From contig DYNT01000060.1 of NCBI GenBank assembly GCA_020720905.1, forward strand, positions 1 to 7,925: a DNA stretch of 7,925 nt, written 5' to 3'. The notes beneath the pieces were generated by a model that saw nothing but the letters and a program-made list of their open reading frames with translations, searched no databases and was not told where the DNA came from. The position numbers and the translations under genes were made by a program. Within the stretch, counting starts at the first letter, position 1. The number at the start of each line of letters is the position of its first letter. The stretch is from Micavibrio aeruginosavorus (GTDB lineage: Bacteria > Pseudomonadota > Alphaproteobacteria > UBA9219). Of the stretch, positions 1 to 5,850 are shown in pieces.

Positions 1-96
1 GACGACAAAAATCGCGCCATTTGCTTGGTTTGTGGCTTACTTTGAATCGCCCTGTATGGCAGTTGATTTTTTTTACAGATCTTGTCATTGTTTATT

Positions 97-1143
97 ATGA
101 CATCAAGATCCAATGCCGTGCGAAAATTGCTGGAAAATCCAGCTAAAAGTACAGTTTTCCCCATACAAACTGATCTCTTCCGCTGTCAAAACAAAAACAA
201 CATAAAAAGATTGAATCCGCTAAAAGGCTATAAGTTTATTGATCTTTTCGCGGGAATAGGCGGAATAAGGACGCCTTTTGATGAGTTGGGAGCCGAATGT
301 GTTTTTTCCTCTGAATGGGACAAGTACTCTCAAATAACCTATCAGGCGAATTATGGCGAAATGCCGCATGGGGATATTACAAAAATCGCGGAAGAGGAAA
401 TCCCCGCCTTTGATATTTTGCTTGCAGGGTTTCCGTGCCAACCTTTTTCTCATGCAGGGTTGAAAAAAGGCCTTGAAGATGCGCGGGGAACCCTTTTCTT
501 TGAGATATGTCGGATCGTTCAGCGCCATAAGCCCAAGGTATTGTTTTTAGAAAACGTGAAGGGCTTCAAAAGCCATGACAAGGGAAATACCTTTAGGCTT
601 GTTAAAGAAATGCTGAACGGTTTGGGCTACACTGTTTATACCCAAATTTTGAATGCGCGCGATTTTGGCGTTCCACAAAATAGGGAGCGTATTTACATCG
701 TTTCCTTTAGAGAAAAGATTGCCTTTGATTTTCCTGCCCCCCTTAACATAGGGACAAAGGTCGGAAGTATTTTAGAAAAAGGGGTGGATGAAAAATACAC
801 GCTTTCTGATCGTTTATGGCAAGGACACCAACGACGGAAATTAGAGCATATAGAAAAGGGAAATGGTTTTGGCTATTCCCTTTTTGATAAAGATTCAACG
901 TATACCAGCACTATTTCCGCTCGCGATTATAAGGATGGGTCTGAGATATTGATAAAGCAAAACAACAAAAACCCCAGAAAAATTACGCCCAGAGAAGCCG
1001 CGCGATTACAGGGCTTTTCGGATTCGTTCATCATTCCCGTTAGTGATGTTCAGGCTTACAAGCAATTTGGCAACAGCGTCTCTGTGCCCGTTATTAGGGC
1101 TATCGCCGAAGAAATATCAGATGCTTTAAGTAGGGATGGCTGA
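97..1143 (+). CDS. DNA (cytosine-5-)-methyltransferase, Dcm-like
   Basis: Transfers a methyl group from S-adenosylmethionine to C5 of a target cytosine in DNA. Numbered from ATG 97 (348 aa), the family motifs occur in order: motif I FIDLFAGIGG (about 47-56, SAM binding), motif IV GFPCQPFS with catalytic Cys114, motif VI ENV (152-154), motif VIII QNRER (194-198), motif IX TPREAARLQGF (297-307) and motif X QFGNSVSVPV (about 323-332). The short target-recognition region (about 220-285) has KYTLSDRLW, GNGFGY and SARDYKDGSEILI, closely resembling E. coli Dcm and related CCWGG/CCNGG/CCGG enzymes. The exact site is therefore inference. A TTG at 82 would add five residues; neither start has a clear Shine-Dalgarno, and ATG is preferred. 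An N-terminal extension of about 45 residues precedes motif I. The gene is AT-richer than its right-hand neighbours, suggesting transfer. No restriction endonuclease is recognisable nearby, so it may be an orphan enzyme or a remnant of a restriction-modification system. Confidence 0.95.
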   Translation: MTSRSNAVRKLLENPAKSTVFPIQTDLFRCQNKNNIKRLNPLKGYKFIDLFAGIGGIRTPFDELGAECVFSSEWDKYSQITYQANYGEMPHGDITKIAEEEIPAFDILLAGFPCQPFSHAGLKKGLEDARGTLFFEICRIVQRHKPKVLFLENVKGFKSHDKGNTFRLVKEMLNGLGYTVYTQILNARDFGVPQNRERIYIVSFREKIAFDFPAPLNIGTKVGSILEKGVDEKYTLSDRLWQGHQRRKLEHIEKGNGFGYSLFDKDSTYTSTISARDYKDGSEILIKQNNKNPRKITPREAARLQGFSDSFIIPVSDVQAYKQFGNSVSVPVIRAIAEEISDALSRDG

Positions 1144-1144
1144 C

Positions 1145-1342
1145 ATGAAGCGTAACAAGCTTAAGGTTGAAAAAAGTAAGGTTGATCTTAATCTGAAATT
1201 TTATTTTCTCCTGAAAAACCTTATCAAATCGAAATTTTCGCCTCGTCAGATTTTTGATGTCTTAGACATTATTAATTTGAAGACAGCCTCCACCCCCTTG
1301 GATAGCCGACTTACTTTAAAAACCTTAAAAGCTCTTGTTTGA
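1145..1342 (+). CDS. small hypothetical protein downstream of the methyltransferase
   Basis: Not recognised. It encodes about 65 residues from ATG 1145, or 68 from ATG 1136, which would overlap the methyltransferase stop by 8 bp. ATG 1145 is preferred because AGGG lies about 9 nt upstream; for ATG 1136 the same GGG directly abuts the start codon. The product is basic at its N-terminus (MKRNKLKVEKSKV), then predicted helical with Leu/Ile/Phe-rich stretches (LKFYFLLKNLIK, RQIFDVLDIINL). There is no signal peptide, no cysteine and no nuclease motif such as PD-(D/E)xK or Vsr. Tight coupling to the methyltransferase and similar AT-rich composition suggest they moved together. It could be a small accessory or regulatory protein of the methylation module, or the surviving N-terminal piece of a longer gene. 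It ends 4 bp before lipB. Confidence 0.6.
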   Translation: MKRNKLKVEKSKVDLNLKFYFLLKNLIKSKFSPRQIFDVLDIINLKTASTPLDSRLTLKTLKALV

Positions 1343-1346
1343 TTAA

Positions 1347-1991
1347 ATGATCTCCGATTCTCTTTCAGTCCCTTCCTTTGAATGGCGCGTTTCCCAAGGC
1401 CTTGTGCCCTATGAAGAAGCCTTGGCCGTGATGGAGGCTCGCGTGAACGCGGTGCTGGCGGGCGAGGTTGGCGAGCTTATCTGGCTGCTGGAGCATCCGC
1501 CTCTCTACACGGCGGGCACGAGTTCCAGCGCACAGGAGCTGATCGATGCGGCGCGGTTTCCTGTTTATCAGACGGGGCGCGGCGGCAAGCATACCTATCA
1601 TGGCCCAAGGCAGCGTATTGTTTATGCGGTGATGGATCTAACGCGCCGTGACCATGATTTGCGCGCCCATGTCTGGCGGCTAGAGGAATGGGTGATCCGC
1701 ACGCTGGCCGAGTTTGGCGTAACTGGCGAGCGGCGCAAGGGGCGCGTGGGGGTTTGGGTCATGACCGATGGACGGGATCAAAAGATTGCGGCACTGGGCG
1801 TGCGGGCGCGGCGCTGGGTGACTTCACACGGTGTGGCGCTCAACGTGAACCCTGACCTGTCGCATTTTGCAGGCATCGTGCCGTGCGGGATCACAGGCTA
1901 TAGCGTGACCTCGCTCCATGCTTTAGGCGTTTGCGTCACGATGGCTGAGGTTGACGCAGCGTTTCAAAAACACTTTGCAGGCGTCTTTTAA
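1347..1991 (+). CDS. lipB: octanoyltransferase LipB (lipoate biosynthesis)
   Basis: Moves the octanoyl group from octanoyl-ACP to the lipoyl-domain lysine of 2-oxoacid dehydrogenase subunits or GcvH; LipA then adds sulfur. It is cytoplasmic. The 214-residue product has the family length and motifs: WLLEHPPLYTAGTS (46-59), RGGKHTYHGP (78-87), catalytic Lys146 in KIAALGVR, SHGVALNVNPDL (160-171) and catalytic Cys180 in PCGITGYSVTSL. One oddity is that the usual HGPGQ reads HGPRQ, with Arg88 encoded by AGG, one base away from a Gly codon. The start sits 4 bp after the preceding small ORF and has no visible Shine-Dalgarno, which may mean translational coupling, a displaced native leader, or a start elsewhere. 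GC content is clearly higher than in the block to its left, marking a composition boundary near its start. No gene for lipA or a lipoate-dependent enzyme is in the window. Confidence 0.95.
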   Translation: MISDSLSVPSFEWRVSQGLVPYEEALAVMEARVNAVLAGEVGELIWLLEHPPLYTAGTSSSAQELIDAARFPVYQTGRGGKHTYHGPRQRIVYAVMDLTRRDHDLRAHVWRLEEWVIRTLAEFGVTGERRKGRVGVWVMTDGRDQKIAALGVRARRWVTSHGVALNVNPDLSHFAGIVPCGITGYSVTSLHALGVCVTMAEVDAAFQKHFAGVF

Positions 1992-2247
1992 ACTCTACAC
2001 GTCATCGGGCTTATCAGAACCTTACTACTTCTTGGCGCAAAGGGCGTAAGTGTGGGGAAGTCCTTACAAATGACCTTTCCCGTTTCCTCAATCGTTATCG
2101 TATTTTTTGGTATGATGTTTCCTTGAACCATATTTTGCCATTTTTGGGAATCTTAAAATGGAAGGGGGGATTAGGGCTGGTTATTCTTACCATGGTTTGT
2201 TAAGAAAGACTCGCCAATTTTCCGATGAAAGACAGAAAAAAAAGATG
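1992..2247. other. intergenic region, no supported gene
   Basis: It lies between the lipB stop and the convergent stop of the DUF721 gene. It is AT-rich, especially 2090-2160. A reading frame opening at ATG 2158 runs to 2412, but it has no Shine-Dalgarno and mostly overlaps the DUF721 gene in antisense, so it is not called. A short inverted repeat (TTCTTA 2184-2189 and TAAGAA 2201-2206) surrounds CCATGG. CTTAC/GTAAG words recur at about 2022-2068 and could pair, but no U-tract follows. A TATGAT at 2111-2116 has no convincing -35. No tRNA fold was seen. Confidence 0.5.
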
Positions 2248-2766
2248 CTAACGCGAGACCTGATCGCCGAGCTTGTGGACGTCTATCTCGATGGATTGCC
2301 CCAAGTCAAGAAGAGTGGCGCGGAGTTCGCTATCTTCAATCTCTTTTGTTTTATCAAGAAGAGTTTTTTGTTGAGGGGGGGAGAGGACGGGCGGCGCGAT
2401 GGGCTCAGCTAAAGCTGGCTTTTCTTCGTAATAGCCTTGCAGGATGATCCTTTCAATGGCCGAATAGCCAAAAAATCCGTTGATGCGCGCCAGCATGGTG
2501 TCGGTGAGGAAGGAAAACTCCATAGCAAGACCATGGGGCAGGGAGATGGTCAGGCTGCCGCCTGTCCTGTTGCCGCTTGCCCATTTGTCGCCCTCTTTTT
2601 TACCCTGAGGAAAGACAATTTTGACGGGGGTTGTGACTTTGGCATAGTCTTGCCCGACAATCTCGCCCCAGTGATTCAAAAGGGTAGCATAAAGCGCCCA
2701 ATCTTTGCCCATCGCCGTGCGGGCGATTGAGTGAATGGTTGAGGCAATGGTGTGGGGTAAGCGCAT
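2248..2766 (-). CDS. dciA: DUF721 / DciA-family protein
   Basis: DciA-family (DUF721) proteins are the replicative-helicase loaders or operators of bacteria that lack DnaC/DnaI. Numbered from ATG 2766 (172 aa), the domain covers about 10-112: NHWGEIVGQDYAKVTTPVKI (31-50) is the family W-x-x-I-V-G core, SLTISL (71-76) the following strand, and TDTMLARINGFFGYSAIERI (88-107) the conserved helix with L-x-x-I-N-x-x-x-G. The tail (about 113-172) is Pro-rich and then charged and helical. An upstream ATG at 2829 would give 193 residues but overlaps the mutY coding region, and its extra segment does not resemble the family. Neither start has a strong Shine-Dalgarno. The gene diverges from mutY. The helicase role is taken from the family; here only the domain is seen. 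Confidence 0.8.
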   Translation of the reverse strand: MRLPHTIASTIHSIARTAMGKDWALYATLLNHWGEIVGQDYAKVTTPVKIVFPQGKKEGDKWASGNRTGGSLTISLPHGLAMEFSFLTDTMLARINGFFGYSAIERIILQGYYEEKPALAEPIAPPVLSPPQQKTLLDKTKEIEDSELRATLLDLGQSIEIDVHKLGDQVSR

Positions 2767-2789
2767 GGGAAGGCAGTTTGGCTGAAAAA

Positions 2790-3860
2790 ATGGGGCAAGA
2801 CAATCCGATAAATGCTTATAAAAAGCCATCAGCGGCTAAGCTTTTGGCGTGGTATGACAAAAACCGCCGCATGTTGCCGTGGCGGGCGTTGGCGGGGGAA
2901 ACGCCGGATCCTTACCGTGTTTGGGTTTCCGAAATCATGTTGCAGCAAACAGCGGTTGTTGCCGTCATACCCTATTTTAATCGATTTATCAAGCGTTGGC
3001 CCACTGTACAGGCGTTGGCAAACGCTCACCGAGAAAGTGTTTTGAAAATGTGGGCGGGGCTTGGATACTATCGCCGCGCCCATGCTTTGCATGAAACGGC
3101 GCGCCTTATTGTGCGTGAACATGGCGGTGTTTTTCCGCGTGATGAAAAAAGTCTTAAGGCGTTGGTGGGGGTTGGCGCTTATACGGCGGCGGCCCTTGGC
3201 GCGATTGCGTTCAATCAAAAAACGAATGTTGTTGATGGCAATGTTGAGCGCGTGATGGCGCGTGTCTTCGCCGTTGAGGAACCTTTGCCGCAGGCCAAAA
3301 AGACACTCACCGCACTTGCGGCTCGTTGTCTGCCGCGCGCGCGTTTTGGCGATTATGCGCAAGGCTTGATGGATTTGGGCGCTATTCTTTGTTCTCCGCG
3401 CTCTCCACGTTGTGATCTTTGTCCCTGGGCAGAAAGTTGTTGGGCGCGACAAAAAGGCTGTGCCGAAGATTTCCCACAACGTGCAAAACGTGTCAAAAAA
3501 CAGCAAAGAAAGGCTATAGCTTTCGTTTTATTTGATAGAAAAGGCCGCGTTTTTCTTCAAAAAAGACCTGAAAAGGGACTTTTGGGAGGTATGTTAGGGG
3601 TTCCCACAACGCCGCTTAACGCAAGAAAGCCTCTTTCATGGGAGGAGGCTCTGGCTTATGCTCCCGCTTTAGGGACGTGGACATCTTTAGAAAAGGGCGT
3701 TCATCATACCTTGACGCATTTTGATCTTGAATTGTCCGTTGTTGTCAGCAGGGCGGCTTCTTCTGTGTTTCAAGGTGTTTGGGTTGCTCCTGAAAAGGTT
3801 CTTGAGCAGGCCTTGCCCAGTGTTATGCGAAAAGTCCTGAACGTTGCGCTCCAGTCTTAA
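2790..3860 (+). CDS. mutY: A/G-specific adenine DNA glycosylase MutY
   Basis: Excises adenine mispaired with 8-oxoguanine, preventing G:C to T:A transversions. Numbered from ATG 2790 (356 aa): WYDKNRRMLPWR (21-32), catalytic Glu48 in VSEIMLQQT, helix-hairpin-helix VGVGAYTA (126-133), catalytic Asp149 in VVDGNVERVMAR, and a [4Fe-4S] loop with Cys201, Cys208, Cys211 and Cys217 in the standard C-x6-C-x2-C-x5-C spacing. The C-terminal MutT-like 8-oxoG-recognition domain (about 240-356) includes VFLQKRPEKGLLGGMLG and HHTLTHFDL. The frame opens further upstream (a TTG at 2727), but that would overlap the DUF721 gene, and the family normally starts shortly before the WYD motif. Purine-rich GGGAAGG lies about 17 nt upstream of ATG 2790, farther than usual. 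The domain set is complete with no missing catalytic residue. It is probably cotranscribed with the exported-protein gene 9 bp downstream. Confidence 0.96.
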   Translation: MGQDNPINAYKKPSAAKLLAWYDKNRRMLPWRALAGETPDPYRVWVSEIMLQQTAVVAVIPYFNRFIKRWPTVQALANAHRESVLKMWAGLGYYRRAHALHETARLIVREHGGVFPRDEKSLKALVGVGAYTAAALGAIAFNQKTNVVDGNVERVMARVFAVEEPLPQAKKTLTALAARCLPRARFGDYAQGLMDLGAILCSPRSPRCDLCPWAESCWARQKGCAEDFPQRAKRVKKQQRKAIAFVLFDRKGRVFLQKRPEKGLLGGMLGVPTTPLNARKPLSWEEALAYAPALGTWTSLEKGVHHTLTHFDLELSVVVSRAASSVFQGVWVAPEKVLEQALPSVMRKVLNVALQS

Positions 3861-3864
3861 GAGG
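3861..3864 (+). promoter_or_regulatory. Shine-Dalgarno GAGG for the exported-protein gene
   Basis: GAGG directly follows the mutY stop codon and lies 5 nt before ATG 3870. It fixes the start of the downstream gene and supports translation from a mutY-containing transcript. Confidence 0.7.
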
Positions 3865-3869
3865 TTTTT

Positions 3870-4673
3870 ATGAAGAGAGTCGGGTTTTTCTTGATTGTTG
3901 CGATGCTTTGTTTTTCCCATCATGATGCCGCAGCGCAGGAGTTTGTTAAACCTAGTTTTGACAACATCGTCAAAACTCTTATTCGTATGGGCGCTATTGA
4001 TAGCGAGCGCGATGACGTTATTGATCTTTTTGCGCGTGTTACGCGTTGCCAACAGTATAGCGATTCTTTTAAGGATGATTTTGTTTGGGAGAAAAAACGG
4101 CATGCCATGCGCGAAGAAATTCGCGCCAACATTTCGATGTATCCTGTCGGGTATGCTTATGAAACAGTGATTAAATTAGGGCGCTATGATTTTGATCGAC
4201 GGCTCTATCCTTTTGTGGGAGAGGCTGGGCAAGACATTAACGTGAATGCTTTTTCTATGACTGTGTCTGACAAAAATTTTTGTTTTCAAGACAGGATTGA
4301 TTGGCTTCCCTCTCTTTACAGACTTGTTTTGGACAAGCCAGTCAAAATGGATGGGCTTTATTTAAATGAAGAGGATGGGAAAACTTTATTGCAACGTCTG
4401 GATGCGGCAGGAAATCTTGCCCATGTTCTTTTCCTCCGTGTTAACATTCGCCTTGTTTTTGTGGCGGCGTTGGCTTACGGCGATGAATCTTCGGGTCATC
4501 AAGCAGGGGCGATGCGCAGGGAAAAGGATAAGCAACGCGCTGCTGTTCTTCAGAAACGGGATGTTGGGCGCATTCAGTTGGATGGCCGTTTAGACTCTAT
4601 CGAATATTTTGAAGATGAGGCGCGGACTAAACTCATTTATGTCTATAGGCCAACCAATTCTTTCTTACAGTAA
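3870..4673 (+). CDS. exported protein of unknown function
   Basis: No family is recognised with confidence. The 267-residue product has an apparent Sec signal peptide: basic MKR, hydrophobic VGFFLIVAMLCFS, then DAAA with likely cleavage after Ala22, so the mature protein (about 245 aa) should be periplasmic or secreted. It has no lipobox and no further clear transmembrane segment except a moderately hydrophobic stretch at 186-202. The mature part has two cysteines (Cys60, Cys138) that could form a disulfide. Its centre contains YETVIKLGRYDFDRRLYPF (97-115), possibly a conserved core; from memory a little like DUF4852-type exported proteins, unverified. The last third is charged (MRREKDKQR). 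It has a good SD, follows mutY by 9 bp, and its stop overlaps the convergent rnd stop by 9 bp. It is slightly AT-richer than rnd. Confidence 0.8.
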   Translation: MKRVGFFLIVAMLCFSHHDAAAQEFVKPSFDNIVKTLIRMGAIDSERDDVIDLFARVTRCQQYSDSFKDDFVWEKKRHAMREEIRANISMYPVGYAYETVIKLGRYDFDRRLYPFVGEAGQDINVNAFSMTVSDKNFCFQDRIDWLPSLYRLVLDKPVKMDGLYLNEEDGKTLLQRLDAAGNLAHVLFLRVNIRLVFVAALAYGDESSGHQAGAMRREKDKQRAAVLQKRDVGRIQLDGRLDSIEYFEDEARTKLIYVYRPTNSFLQ

Positions 4674-5831
4674 GGCTTTTGGATTTTTAATCGTGATGAC
4701 CTTGTGATCGCGAAGGGTAAGCGCCAACTCGCCTTTTTTTAAAGCCAGCGCTGTTTCTCCGTAAAGCTTGCGACGCCAGCCTTGCAGCGTTTTGATGGCG
4801 GGGTTTTCTTCGCTGGCAAGGCGTTCCAAATCATTGGTTGAGGCAATAAGCTTGGCCGCCACGCCCGCTTCATCGCTTAGCCCACGTAAGAGAACTTTAA
4901 GAAGCTCCAGCGTGCCTGCTGCACCGTTGGGCATAATCCGCTTTTTCTCTCCATGGGGGCAATCTTGTGGGGGGAGGGCATTGGCCTGCGCTATGGCGTT
5001 GATGATGGCTTGGCCATAGTGTCCTTCGGCTAAACCGTGAGGCAGGCCGCGCAGCTGGGCTAAGGCCTCTTGTGTTTCTGGCGCGTGTGTGGCGATGTCG
5101 ATCACCTGTTCGTCTTTTAAGATGCGCGCGCGCGGCAAGTTCGCCCTCTGCGCTTCTTCTTCGCGCCATGCCGCGATGGCGCGTAACACGGCGATTTTTC
5201 TTGGCTTGTCAAAGCGGAACTTGAGCCGCCGCCAAGCTTCTTGAGGCGCTGCGCTATAGGTGGCGGGATCGTTGAGGATGGCCATTTCCTCGCGCACCCA
5301 ATCGCCGCGCTGATTGGTCGCAAGCTGAGCCGCCAATTTTTCATAGATGAGGCGAAGATGGGTGACATCGCCTAGCGCATAATCAATTTGTTTGTCTGAC
5401 AGGGGGCGCTGTGACCAGTCTGTAAAGCGGCTGGATTTGTCCACTTTGGCTTTGGCCAAAGAAGCGGCCAGCGCTTCATAACTGATGGAATCGCCAAAGC
5501 CGCACACCATGGCCGCCACCTGTGTGTCGAACAGCGGTGTCGGCACGCGGCCTGTTGCCTGCACAAAAATCTCGATATCTTGCCGTGCGGCATGAAAGAC
5601 TTTTAAGATTGTTGGATCGTCTAAAAGGGCATAAAGGGGCGTCAGGGAGAGGCCTTCCGCCAAAGGATCAATGGCCGCTGTTTTATCATCCCCACCGCTG
5701 AGTTGCACAAGGCAGAGCTTGGCGTAATAGGTGCGCTCCCGCATAAACTCGGTGTCGATGGTGACATAAGGACAGCCCGACAAAGAGGCGCAAAACGAAG
5801 TCAACGCTTCGGTCGTTGTGATAAGGGTCAT
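4665..5831 (-). CDS. rnd: ribonuclease D
   Basis: A 3'-to-5' exoribonuclease that trims tRNA precursors and other small RNAs. Numbered from ATG 5831 (388 aa; E. coli RNase D is about 375), the DEDDy catalytic set is complete: Asp26 and Glu28 in TIDTEFMRERTYY, Asp85 in VFHAARQDIEIF, and Tyr151 with Asp155 in YALGDVTHL. An HRDC domain follows (about 212-285; RAIAAWREEEAQRANLPRAR, then a helix ending AQLRGL). The C-terminal remainder fits the second helical RNA-binding region of the family. The frame stays open to 5945, but the extra 38 residues overlap the 3' end of the upstream gene and are Pro/Arg/Gln-rich, so ATG 5831 is chosen. Its SD is weak (AAGG nearly abutting the ATG). It lies 19 bp after the 508-codon gene on the same strand, probably one transcript. 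Confidence 0.95.
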   Translation of the reverse strand: MTLITTTEALTSFCASLSGCPYVTIDTEFMRERTYYAKLCLVQLSGGDDKTAAIDPLAEGLSLTPLYALLDDPTILKVFHAARQDIEIFVQATGRVPTPLFDTQVAAMVCGFGDSISYEALAASLAKAKVDKSSRFTDWSQRPLSDKQIDYALGDVTHLRLIYEKLAAQLATNQRGDWVREEMAILNDPATYSAAPQEAWRRLKFRFDKPRKIAVLRAIAAWREEEAQRANLPRARILKDEQVIDIATHAPETQEALAQLRGLPHGLAEGHYGQAIINAIAQANALPPQDCPHGEKKRIMPNGAAGTLELLKVLLRGLSDEAGVAAKLIASTNDLERLASEENPAIKTLQGWRRKLYGETALALKKGELALTLRDHKVITIKNPKALL

Positions 5832-5850
5832 GCCTTGTGTCTTAAGCCAT

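Noticed and set aside
1..96. Possible end of an upstream gene or a divergent start (minus ATG at 20)
   Set aside because: The open stretches are too short and lack motifs or a Shine-Dalgarno; nothing can be assigned from under 100 bases.
72..100. Promoter-like TTTACA and TATTAT upstream of the methyltransferase
   Set aside because: The spacing is about 15 bp and the -10 would overlap the start codon; the T-run makes chance matches likely.
2247..2280. Possible terminator after the DUF721 gene (minus strand GCGA/TCGC stem with a run of T)
   Set aside because: The stem is only 4-5 bp and sits about 10 nt from the T-run, with the stop codon between; too weak to call.
2158..2412. Plus-strand open frame of 84 codons downstream of lipB
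   Set aside because: No Shine-Dalgarno; about two thirds of it is antisense to the well-supported DUF721 gene; the product resembles nothing and ends inside that gene.
2829..3506. Minus-strand open frame of 225 codons
   Set aside because: It is antisense to mutY, which has all its catalytic and iron-sulfur residues; the reverse product shows no family features.
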